A stretch of 64,000 nt of DNA, from the NCBI RefSeq assembly GCF_933775445.1, contig NC_065877.1, positions 4,960,001-5,024,000 of the forward strand, read 5' to 3'. This stretch comes from Argentina anserina (lineage: Eukaryota; Streptophyta; Magnoliopsida; Rosales; Rosaceae). A program made the position numbers and the translations under genes. This document shows, one piece after another, positions 11,420 through 22,600 of this stretch. Position 1 is the stretch's first letter. Each line of letters starts with the position of its first letter. The notes beneath the pieces were generated by a model. That model had not been told where the DNA came from. It saw only the letters and a list, made by a program, of their open reading frames with translations, and did not search any database.

Positions 11420-12125
11420 CAGTAGCGGATCAAGGATAAAAATGTTACATGGACTAATTTTAAAGACATACCTAAAATTTTATGGGGCGGACTACAACTT
11501 TAGCCGAATGCCAAAATTTTTTTTTTAGGTTTACAATATACAATGTATAAAGTTCATATAATTAAAAGTAAAATCAAACCTAAATATTTATATCACTCCC
11601 TATAATCTTAAGTTCTTAACTGATCCACATAGACAAATACTCAATCTCTCATTCGGCCATTCTCTAACATACCACCAAATTTCCAATCATTTCAAATCGA
11701 TGGCACTAATTCCCTACAATCTTACCAAACTCAAATAGGCAAATAAAATACTCAATTTCTGATTATAATATATTCAGTAAGACAGCAGCAAGACTAACAC
11801 ATTAACACCCAATTTCATATAATCATATTCCAAATTTCCAATAAAATCTGTTTAACCAACAAAGTGAACAAACTCATATACCCACCAAATTTTAGAATCT
11901 AATAATTCCATAATTAGTATCTAATTATTCTAATCAGTATCTGATTCAATTTTAAAAGAACTTAGAAAAGAACTGGAGAATAGCTAAATTTGTGAGTTAT
12001 ACAGTAGAACGGTAGAAGTATAGATGAGAGCATGGAGTCCCCGTACAATCGATTGGTTAAAAAAAAAATTTAATAAAGAGTTTTTTTTCTGGACAGAAAT
12101 CTCACCTGGGCTGGATCCGCCCCTG
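11420..12125. mobile_element. Non-autonomous hAT element (CAGTGGCGGATC family)
   Basis: The left end CAGTAGCGGATCAAG and the right end, read on the opposite strand as CAGGGGCGGATCCAG, are imperfect inverted repeats. They resemble the termini of the intact hAT at 31697-34976. The flanks TTGTCTCT (11412-11419) and GTGTCTCC (12126-12133) agree at six of eight positions, consistent with an old 8-bp target duplication. The 706-bp interior is AT-rich and non-coding. Confidence 0.75.
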
Positions 12126-12394
12126 GTGTCTCCCCATTTATGTACTCCAAGATGTATATAGGATAGTTTTTGAGTTGTTTATCTACATTAATCGATTGGT
12201 TTAGTATAATGAACTGTCTCTATATGTGATCATTTGATTACAACTCTTCATTCATATACATGTGAAGATAATACAACCTAAGTTCAATGAAAAAAATAGG
12301 AAAACAAATAGAACACCACCTTAAGAAATTTTGGATTGGTAAATCAAATAGAAAAAGGAAAAGTATGGAACATAGGCGTGATAACACCGGCAAT

Positions 12395-12705
12395 AAGAGA
12401 GATGTCGACCAGAGGACAACTATGCAGATGATGTGAACAATGAAGTCGAGAAACAAAATTATTACTTTTGTTATTTTTATACCAGTGCATGCAAAAGTAA
12501 TTGAATCTTTTCAGTCTAAACTTTTCGGCGTGACCTACATAGTTACTAATCGTGTGTTTACAATATGTGTATTCTTATGATATCTTTTTTACCCGAAGAG
12601 GCGAAAAGTGAAAAAAATCATTAATGTTGTTATTCGACCAAAGCTTGTCCGGACATGTATAACTAATATTTTTACATGTCTCTTTCCAAAGTTCTTGATT
12701 CAAAT
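12395..12705. repeat. Copy A of a tandem duplication; copy B is split by a Harbinger element
   Basis: The sequence from about 12395 to 12705 recurs as about 12732-12822 continued at 19682-19874. Shared landmarks in order are GAGGACAACTATG, GCATGCAA, GTAATTGAAT, TTATTCGACCAAAG versus TGATTCGACCGAAG, and ACATGTATAACT. The copies are clearly diverged, so the duplication predates the PIF/Harbinger insertion that splits copy B. No coding function recognised. Confidence 0.75.
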
Positions 12706-14431
12706 TAGTAAGTGAAGCATCTTCACCAATCCGGGGATGCCAATCGAGAGGACAACTATGTTGATGATGTGGGCAACAAAGTTAAGAGGCAATATCGTTG
12801 CTTTTATTATTTTCTTGTATTAGAGCATCTGCACCGGCAAACAAACGGGGAAGAGTTGCTCGAGCATGAGGTGGGACCACCTGAGTTTGTTCGAGCAAAC
12901 CCAGATCGTAGCCCACGGCGGCAGCAATGGAGATTTGACTTGCTCGCCCAGTCAATTTTCCAGTTTTGCTCCATCTTCCGCTCGAGCAAACTTTGCTCGG
13001 CTTTTCGCTCGACTAAATGACGGAGCCCACATCACGTGGGTGACGTCTCTTTTTTTCTTTTTTCTGTCAGCCAGTAAAAAGTGAAAACCAAATTACGGAC
13101 CAATGATGCAATGACACATGCCTTACGGACTGTCTCATTCAAACTGCAACGGTTTAATAGATCTGGGTCTTCCATGTGAATCAGAAATTTCGATCGAACG
13201 GTCAAAATTCATAGGCAACAGCTATAATTTGATCAGTACGAAAACAGACCTAAAAAATAGTAAAAAATCCCAAAAATTTCAAAACTCTCTCAAAAATTTG
13301 CCTATAAATACTACTTCAATTTTAGATCAACTCACACTAATTTGTGCACAACAAAATTTCACATATTCCTCCATCTCCTCTCATTTTGTTTAGCATTTTA
13401 TTTCCAAAACAATGGGCTCCTCTTGGCTTCCTTTCGAAGATTTACAAATGTGCATCTCTTTTGTTCGTCATAGCGTTGATGAATACGACGGTAACAAACA
13501 AAAGAGAGATAAATTGTGGTAGACAATTCATGCCGATTATATGCAAAATTGGGTGCTAGCACCGAGTGTAAAACCTCCAAAGGAGCCGAGGACCCAAATT
13601 GTGCTCGCTTCTCACTACAACAAATTCAAGCTACTTTGCAAAAATGGAGCGAATGTTTGGCGGCGGCACGACAACGTGTAGCTAGCGGCACTTCATTAAT
13701 GGATGAAGTAAGTTTACATTGTTTTATCATATATTATAATTTTTATTTGATTATATATAAAATTAAATTATTTAATTTATATATCTAATTTGTTTAAATA
13801 TGTAACATTGTTTACATTAATTTTTTTTAATATATCTAATTTGGTTACATTATTTGTTTTATCCAATTTGTTTAAATTATGTAATTAAATATGTACCTAA
13901 TATAAGTTTTTCATTAGGAACGACAAGCTCAATCATGTTACTATAATGCCAAGAAGAAAAAGTTTACACACTTTGAATGTTGGGAAGTGGTTAAAGATCA
14001 TCCATCTTTTGTTGTGGTGCTGCCTACTACTCCATCTCTATACGCAAGTAGTTATGATGTTACTCCTTCCGCAACCGTATCATCTCCAACCATCAATTTG
14101 GATGACGACCAAGTGAATGAGACACCACAAAGCAACGCGGCAGCTTCCTCGATTCCACCTAGACCAATGGAACTAAGGCGGAAAATGAATCTAGGCGCCA
14201 AAAGAAACAGGGTAAGATTCCGATTGAGCAACGAGTTGAGGTTTTACATACCATTGCAAGTGACCAAGTATCATGGCACGTCAAGAGGCTAGCGCATAAT
14301 GAAAGTGATCTTAATTATTACGCCGAGTACATAGACATTCAAAAGCGGAAGGAAGCAAGGGTGGAAGAAGAGTTACGATTGAAGAAACAAGAGAATGACA
14401 CAAGGATCATGATAATGGATTTGGAGGCTAT

Positions 14432-15511
14432 TAGGGGTGGACACGGGTCCATTCGGTTCGGTTTTGGACAAAACCCATAACCCAACTCAAATTTTAAATT
14501 CGGTTCGGTTCAGTTTTTTTATTTTAGAGACTGTGACCCACAACCCAACCCAACTCGTACGGTTCGGTTCAGTTCGATTTTTTTCGATTTTACCCGTATG
14601 TAAAATACGTAATATTATATATTAATTTTAAAAATACAAAATTTAACATAAAAATGAAAAACTAATGGTCTAATGATTATTCCATACCTAATTGACTTAT
14701 GCCTCACCATTTAGCCCGTGGATCCGAAAAGCTCGCCGAGTCCCGCAAGCCCGATGGGCTTTTACCTATAAAAACACTAATATGTCATAAGGGAAGACCC
14801 AATACCAAAATGTGAACACTAAAAGCCGTTTGCATATATGAAATCACCTAATTTTTGTCACCGATTGTGTGCAGTCACACCAAAAAAACCCATTTGAGAA
14901 AGCCCCGGTCAATGAGGATTTTAATATGTCAAAACGCTTTTTTTTGTTGACCATAGGTACGGACTATCACTCAATATCCAAAACAGACGAAATTTTTACG
15001 GGTTCCCTAACTATATATACTGATCACATCCGCTGGTGTCGATCGACCATATTTCGAACTAGAGTTATCAATCGTCGAAGTGTCCACTAATGTATCATAC
15101 CTTTATATTAGATTTATAATAAAACTATCGCATTATGAAGCGACTATATGATGGAAAGTTCTCGGGATCAATCGATACCATCCGATATCATTGGTATATA
15201 TATTTAGTGACCCTATAAAAATTTCATCCAATGCATACCTCATTTAACCGTTGGAATTTTCGGTAAATAAAAAACACCACTATTATGCCCTAAGGGAGGA
15301 CCTATTACAAAGATGCGAACACCGAAAGCCGTTTGCATATTTGAAGTCATCTAATTTTTGTTACCTATCGTGCGCGGTCGCACTGAATAAATCTAATTGG
15401 AAAAACCCCGGTCAATGAGGTTTTATTATATGAAAACACCTCATTTTTGGTTGACCGTAGGTACAAACGGTCAAACAATGTCCAAAACGGACGAAATATT
15501 TACGGGGTCCC

Positions 15512-15562
<51 letters not shown>

Positions 15563-17559
15563 ATCATATCTGCTGGTATCGATCGACCATATTTCGAATT
15601 AGAGTTGACGATCACCTAAGTGTCAACTAATGTATCATAACATTTATATTAGGTTTAAAATAAAACTATCTCATTATGAAGCGACTGAATGAAGAAAAAT
15701 TCTAGGGATCGATCGACACCAGCCAATGTGATCGGTATATATATTTAGTGACCCTATAAAAATTTCATCCAATTCAGACCGCATTTGACCGTCAGAATTT
15801 TGGTAAATTGAAAACACCACTATTATGCCCTAAGGGAGGATCCATTACAAAGATGCGAACGCCGAAAGCCGTTTGCATATCTAAAGTCAACTAATTTTTG
15901 TTACCTATCGTGCGCGGTCGCACTGAATAAATCTATTTGGCAAAACCCCGGTGAATGAGGTTTTATTATGTGAAAACGCCTTTTTTTTTGTTGACCATAT
16001 GTCCGAACGGTCAAACCATGTCCAAAACTGACGAAATTTTTACGGGGTCCCTAAATATATATACCGATCACATCTTCTGGTATCGATCGACCATATTTCG
16101 AATTAGAGTTGACGATCACCTAAGTGTTAACTAATGTATCATAACCTTTTATATTAGATTTAAAATAAAACTATCGCATTATGAAGCGACTATATGAAGA
16201 AAACTTCTAGGGATCGATCGATACTAGCCAATGTGATCGGTATATATATTCAGTGACCCTATAAAAATTTCATCCAATTCAGAACTCATTTAACCGTCGG
16301 AATTCTCGGTAAATTGAAAGCACCATATTATGACATAAGGGATGATTCATTACAAAGATGCGAATGCCGAAAGCCGTTGCATATCTGAAGTCACCTAAGT
16401 TTTGTTACCTATCGTGCGCGGTCGCACTGAAGAAATCTATTTGGCAAAACCCCGGTCAATGAGGTTTTATTATGTGAAAACGCCTCTTTTTTGGTTGATC
16501 GTAGGTACTAACGGTTAAACCATGTCCAAAACGGACGAAATTTTTACGAGATCCCGAAATATATATACCGATCACATCTGCTAGTGTCGATCAACCATAT
16601 TTCGAATTAGAGTTGACGATCACGTAAGTGTCAACTAATGTATCATAACCTTTATATTAGGTTTAAAATAAAACTATCGCATTATGAAGCGACTATATGA
16701 AGAAAACTTATAGCGATCGATCGACACCAGCTGATGTGATCGGTATATATATTTAGTTACCCTATAAAAATTTCATCCAATTCAGACCTTATTTGGTCGT
16801 CGGAATTTTCGGTAAATCGAAAACACCACTATTATGCCTTAAGGGAGGACCTATTACAAATATGCGAACGCCGAAAGCCGTTTGCATATCTGAAATCACC
16901 TAATTTTTGTTACCTATCGTGCGTGGTCGCACTGAAGAAATCTATTTGGCAAAACCCCGTTCAATGGGGTTTCAATATGTCAAAACGCCTATTTTTTAGT
17001 TAACCGTAGATACGAACGGTCAAACCCTGTCCAAAATGAATGAAATTTTTACGTGGTCCCTAGATATATATACCGATCACATCTGCTTGTGTCGATCGAC
17101 CATATTTCGAATTAGAGTTGGCGATTGCCTAAGTGTCAACTAATGTATCATAATATTTATATTAGGTTTAAAATAAAACTATCGCATTATGAAGCGACTA
17201 TATGAAGGAAACAAGACGGCTAAATAATGCGCCTCTTATACATTAGGTCAATTAAGTTCGAAATTAGGTGCGGTTGTGAGGCCGATAACACTATTTTTTT
17301 TTATTTTAAAAATAATAATAATAATGTAAAATTATAAATATGACAAAATGATGTCGTTTTGTAACGTTGACCATTGACTTCGGGTTTTTCGAGTCGGTTC
17401 GGTTTCTAAGGGACTGAACCCAAAACCCAACCCAAACATAATCGGTTCAGTTCGGTTTTTTTATTTTCGGTTCGGTTTTATTCGGGTTTCAGTTTTTTCG
17501 GGTTCGGTTTGGGTTCGGGTCCGGTTTTTTCGGTTTTCGGGTTAGTTTATCCACCCCTA
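14432..17559. mobile_element. Non-autonomous hAT element with a ~505-bp tandem satellite interior
   Basis: The termini TAGGGGTGGACA and, on the opposite strand, TAGGGGTGGATA are inverted repeats. They are flanked by a perfect 8-bp duplication, GAGGCTAT (14424-14431 and 17560-17567), which splits the ORF1 codon run of the Harbinger host. Both ends carry subterminal arrays of CGGTTCGGTT-like motifs (14453-14585 and 17393-17545). The interior (14781-17211) is nearly five copies of a 500-540-bp unit. No transposase is present. The element is closely related in design to the hAT at 49409-51378. Confidence 0.9.
14781..17211 (+). repeat. Tandem array, ~505-bp unit, about 4.8 copies
   Basis: Unit starts, marked by TATGCCCTAAGGGAGGA-like sequence, fall near 14781, 15282, 15822, 16327 and 16831. 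The last unit is truncated at about 17211. The unit from 15282 is longer because of an AT microsatellite expansion at 15517-15560. Each monomer contains an internal inverted pair of about 85 bp. One arm has CCGATCACATC followed by TCGATCGACCATATTTCG; the other has GATCGATCGACACCAGC followed by GATCGGTATATATAT. The same monomer occurs in the opposite orientation at 49629-51065. Confidence 0.88.
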
Positions 17560-17934
17560 GAGGCTATGACCCCAATCTCGAAAATGTATTTTACCAAGAG
17601 GAAACTTGAAATCCTTAATGAAGGAGGAGCTAATCAAGATCAACCTAGTGATGGAACATATTCGGATTTTTATGTAATTTCAATTTTATACAATTTAAAT
17701 TTTATGTAATTTCAATTTTTAGAGAAATAAAAATGCAATTTAATTATTAAGATGTAATTGAAATACACATTAAATTTAAACACACATTTTAATTTAAACA
17801 CATACTTAAATTAAACACATGCGAGCTTAATAAATAAATACAAACGGAATGAAAACACATAATAAAATATATTTAGAGTATTTCTCCATTTTCCACCCTC
17901 CAAATGTGTTTCACTAAGTCTCTCTGAAACTCTA

Positions 17935-19195
17935 TATGGATGTAAACATATTTGAGATCGGAAACACGGTCGTGAAATCGTTGTATATTGACTCTATCTC
18001 TACTGATTGGCTCAAAACGAATTTGATTCTCTCATACATCCACCGGCCCATCATAAACCCAGAAAGTCCTCAATTTTTGCAAGTCTTCTTCTTCCTCATA
18101 TTCTTTCTCCTCATCCTGCACGTACTCTTCCTCAACAATCATGTTATGCAATATAATGCAAGCTAACATGATGGTAGTCATTACCGATTTGTGGTGCATT
18201 GTACAACGGTGACGTATAATTGCTCATCGAGATTACAAGATGCCAAAGGCCCTCTCCACATCTTTCTGGTATGCCTCATGTTTCTTTGCAAAGAGCTTAT
18301 CTTGTGGCGTCTGGGGATTGTGAATTGTTTTGACAAATGTAGAGTACCTTGGATATATTCCGTCAGCCAGATAATAAGTTGTCGAGTACATCTGTCTGTG
18401 GACTTCGTAAATGGTAGTAGGGCCTCTTCCGGCAAGGATCTCTAAGAACACATTTGATAGGTGGAGCACGTTAATGTCATTTTTAGCTCTAGGACACCCA
18501 AAGAAACTATGTCATATCCACGTATCATAAGAGGCCACGGCCTCCAGGATAATTGTTAGGCGACCCTTTCGACCTGAGTATGCCCTTTGATAGGCGGTTG
18601 AGCAGTTCTACCACTCCGAGTGCATGTTGTCGATGCTTTTAATCATACCTAGAAAGTCTCGGCGTTCACTTTTAGCTAGTAATCGCGTGAGGTCTGCCGG
18701 TGTTGGATTACAGAGGTATCTTGGACCATAGAGGTGAACCACTTGCCTGCAAAACTCCTTCATACAATGGAGGGTAGTCGATTCCCCCATCCTTGTAATT
18801 TCAGTACATTGATCTGCAACTGACCCATATGCCAGCATTCATAGAGCCCCGGTTATCTTTTGTTAGGGAAGTAGCCCTAGCAAACCAGTTGCGTCTTCTC
18901 TTTGGTGCTAGATTGGTCGTGGTTGCAGAGGTCTATCATGATAATGTTGAATCAGTCTCTGCTCATCCTGTACCTCCGGTGAAAGTCTTGTGAGTCGAAG
19001 ATTGGACGTTCGATGAAGTAATCTTCCATGAGATTGTGTCCCCTAGATAGCCTCTGACGTGGCTTATTTGGTTTTTTACCGCGACGTGAACCGCTAGGCC
19101 GTGCTGGTTCATCGTTGTGTTGTGCTTCTGCCATAATCACCTGATTGACGAATGATTGCTCCATATGGTCATCCTCTTCTTGTTGACGTTGTCTT
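17935..19195 (-). pseudogene. PIF/Harbinger (HARBI1-like) DDE transposase, degenerate
   Basis: Read on the minus strand, several frames together give the order expected of a plant Harbinger transposase. A basic N-terminal segment (RRGKKPNKPRQRLSRGHNL, then DYFIERPIFDSQDFHRRYRM) is followed by MLAYGSVADQCTEITRMGES and a LVHLYG-type segment. Next come SIDNMHSEW, a PxAYQRAYSGRKGRLTIILEAV stretch and FFGCPRAKNDINVL. The remnant ends with YYLADGIYPRYSTFVKTI, AYQKDVERAFGIL and a MLACIILHNMIVE C-terminus. At least four frameshifts or stops interrupt it, so no active product is expected. It converges with ORF1, as in other PIF elements. Confidence 0.82.
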
Positions 19196-19681
19196 CGCCT
19201 GAAAAATTGGTGGAAGCTGAAAGGATTCGTTGGTGCATGAACAAGGAAATGCTGGTAAGTGTTTAGATAGAATGATCCTAAATCTGCTCTGATTCTTCAC
19301 AATGGTGTGAGTATAGAATGAGTGATATTAGACAATTTATAGCCAATTGGTCAAAAATCTCACCGAAAATCTGGTCCAATTATTTTGCCGACAATGACAC
19401 GTGTCAATTCTCTATTAGTCGAAAATCTATCAGAAATCTTTTAAAATATCGAGTCGATAACGACACGTTGCACATTATTATTGATTGTAAATATATCCGG
19501 TAATTTTTTTTAATCATTTCACAACAAGACAAAATTGAATTGCTTAAGTAAATTGTGAATGGATGTGTGGAAAAATCGATTTGCTTGAATAAATTTTAAA
19601 ATCGATTTGCTTGAAATAAAATTTGCTTCTAGACCCACCATTTGCTTGAGCAAACCCATTTTATGGGTGCGGATACTGTTA

Positions 19682-22600
19682 GGGCATGCAAGGGTAATTG
19701 AATGCATATGACATTCTCGTCAAAATAAAGAGTTAATCGTGTTATGCTTGTTCGGAGATTTTAATCTTTTTTTTATACACTTACAAGCTCATTAATCTCG
19801 TGATTCGACCGAAGATCGTCCGTACATGTATAACTTACGGATTTTGCCTCTGTCTTACGGAGTCCTTGATTTTAAACGGCTATTGGACCATCTCCGACCT
19901 ATTGAGTTTCTTCACATGGAGTGCGTTCATAAATAACTGACCAAATAAGTCTAGTTTTACTGTTTTGCATGACGACTTTTTTCTTCATTTTCTGTAAATC
20001 CCTTTGATCCGGACATACATACCCATGCCATTTGCGTTCCACCAAAAGCTACGGTGTCAAGTTCAACTTCAGCCAAGGTCAGCCTAGCATTTAGGAGAGT
20101 GTACCACACTTGCATGATTTTCATGAAAGAGGGATGCCTAAATTATTTGCTCCAACTAGGTAGAATTTGGAACTGAATGTTTGTTACAATAAAATAATAG
20201 CAGATAAACTATCGAAATGCTACAACGAGTGTATCGTAAGTCAAATTTAAATTCAAAACCTCGTATTTACAAATGAGAGATTATGACACTAAACCAAATA
20301 GTACTGCAAACATTTTCTCTTCCTTGGTGTTTTAGTTTTAGGTTAACTAAAATTTAAGTAATTATCATCAAAACGTTAGGAACCTCAAATGTAACCAGGT
20401 TCGTCCCAAGTTCGATCATCCAGTTAACTTTAGGCACAAATACATACACATGCATACATCAAGTGGAAAATAGTTTGCAATTCTGGATTGCTGTAGATCG
20501 AGTGGTTAATTGGGGTTCCAAGGTAGATACTACTGCAATCTCTCGGTGTAATAATCAAAATATTAACCTTTCTATATTCTAAAAGTTGAACAATAATTGA
20601 AGATGTCTTTAAAGCCAATGGCAGACAAATGTGCAGTTCAGGCGAAAACAATCAATAGTTTGTACGCATTTTTTGTTTGATCTGAATTTGTTCGATCATA
20701 TGCTACATTGTTTTCACATTAAACCTTTATATTTGGTACAGTCAAAATAATTGTAGAAGCACAGAGCGCAGGACATTCACAATAACCTTGCTTGCGGCAG
20801 AGACAAAGCTCTACAGAATGGCATGGGTACTATAATCCTGGTCAATTGGTCCCAAACTGCGCAGATCGATCTGAAGCTGAAAGCAACATGACCAAATCAC
20901 CAAGCTAGGGCCACAGTCTGGTTTGATAATCTGTACAGAAAGAGCGGGACCATTCCAACTGATCTTTATCGAATTGCATCTCTGTCGTCCTAACCTCTTA
21001 AAAAGCATGTTGAGGAGTTTAATATACCAGTCGACACTCGTAATCATATTGGAGCTAGCAGGACAGAGAATTACTCTGCAGGTAATACCAGTCGCATGTA
21101 CGTGGATATCATCATGTAGTGAAGGGTTGCTCTGTAGGGTTCAATTGTGCAGCACATGCAGGCCATGGCAATGAAAGCCTTATATTTTGGGACCAAACTA
21201 CACTGCGGTCCCAATTGCAATAACATCACCGAAAAACGCAGGTTTGGCTGATCAGAATGTTCGAGTTCGGTTTTGGCCATGAATGATCGATTGATGAAAC
21301 GTGAGTGAGCTAGTATAGCTGCTAGTTACGTTTACGGCATTTGCAGACCTTAACAAATTTCATTGCTAACAGCTAGCTGGAAGATGTTGCTGATAATCTC
21401 TGAATAACTAACCCGCACCCAGCTGAGATCGATTGATTTGATTCTACTAACGATAATCTGGTCGTAATGATATCTCAATAATCTTATATATATATATGCG
21501 ATTCTCTGAGCTTGCATACGAAGTTGGCTGTTCCTTAGTTTTTGAATAACGTATTCCTCAGCGTTGATTCCGTGCCTTAGTTACAGAACTACAGCACTTG
21601 CAGAAGTAATGACAATTGTAAATTATTGAGTACGAATGCCCTAAATTACAACAACGTATAAATTAAAGATGTAGACATCACATACAGTTCATTTTATATC
21701 AAAATTTATTATAGATATCATGAAGATAAAAACCAATTAAAATGATTTTATAAAAAATGACACTTTTGTCATGATCAGATATTCAATAATGACAAAAGAA
21801 ATGCATAGACATTAGTATGAGCTTCTACACAACAATAAGATATCTAATTAGAAAATTCCGACGACTATCATAGCGCGCGTATCGTGTTTTCATTATATGC
21901 ATACTTACAAAATTATGTTCTCCACCAAATATCTGGTTTTATTTATCTCTCTTAATCCGGAGATAATGTTCCTTATTTGCTCCCTTGTAGGTGCATTTGT
22001 ATGGTTGCCTCCTCTTCCAAGCCTTTAAAATTTCAACACTATTGATTGTTGGGAGCTTCTATTCATACCCGTAAAATTGGTACTTACACCTCTTTCTTTT
22101 TTCAATTTTGATTTGATTTTGTTGAGTCATGTTTATTTACCAATAAGTACAAAAACTAAAGGAAACCAAATCGTTTTTGATTCAATGAATCAGTACGAAG
22201 TAAACCCTAAAACTCTACACACAAAAATTGACGGAGGTATGTGTTTAGTCTTAGTCAATGTGGTCATGCTGATCGGAATCTACTGTAGCTTTTGTTCATC
22301 ACACATGAGACGAATGTATATTTGTGGGTATGCAGCTGTGCAGATGGCATGGTATTAAAATTTTACTGGATTTCTTTTTTAACTTACTCTAAAGGATGTA
22401 TATGTTTATCAATGGCAGCATGGGTATGACACTGTTCACAGAAATAAGAAGTGTTCGATTGATTCAGGATCTAAGATTTATTTAATACTCCTTGAGACTT
22501 CAATTTTCCTCCACAACCATTATGAAAAGAAGATTTCGATCAAATTCTCATCAAATTGGTCAGGCCACTTCACCCAATCACAATTTCAATCATTTTATAT

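Larger units (their letters stand above)
13412..17709 (+). pseudogene. PIF/Harbinger ORF1-like gene (Myb/SANT, NAM-associated), broken
   Basis: The remnant starts at ATG 13412 with MGSSWLPFEDLQMCISFVRH, followed by a KRDKLW stop at about 13520. A second frame continues with a TLQKWSECLAAARQRVASG segment. A canonical intron (GTAAGT at 13708, TAG ending 13917) joins DE to ERQAQSCYYNAKKKKFTHFE. A further frame holds EQRVEVLHTIASDQVSWHVK and a Lys/Glu-rich coiled segment ending in MDLEA, where the hAT at 14432-17559 is inserted. The frame resumes as MTPISKMYFTKRKLEIL after it. Proteins of this type, often mislabelled as glutathione S-transferase T3-like in plant annotations, are the DNA-binding partner of the Harbinger transposase. 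At least one stop, two frameshifts and the insertion make it non-functional. Confidence 0.8.
12823..19678. mobile_element. PIF/Harbinger transposon, two decayed genes, with a hAT insertion
   Basis: The left terminus GAGCATCTGCACCGG and the right terminus, read on the opposite strand as CAGTATCCGCACCC, are imperfect inverted repeats. They are flanked by TTA (12820-12822 and 19679-19681), the PIF/Harbinger target. Subterminal GAGCAAACC-type motifs (TTGCTCGAGCA on the left, TTGCTTGAGCAAACC on the right) also match between ends. Inside, a plus-strand ORF1 (Myb/SANT plus NAM-associated type) and a minus-strand DDE transposase gene are arranged convergently. Both are broken by stops and frameshifts, and ORF1 is interrupted by the hAT at 14432-17559. 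Without that hAT the element would be about 3.7 kb, normal for the superfamily. Confidence 0.85.

Noticed and set aside
14781..17211. CRISPR-like or centromeric satellite array
   Set aside because: The repeats are 505 bp, contiguous, without spacers, and confined within a hAT element with a target duplication; CRISPR is not expected in a plant genome.
18181..18445. Overlapping plus and minus frames as independent small genes
   Set aside because: The minus strand is part of the frameshifted Harbinger transposase (LADGIYPRYSTF, AFGIL), and the plus frame is its shadow.
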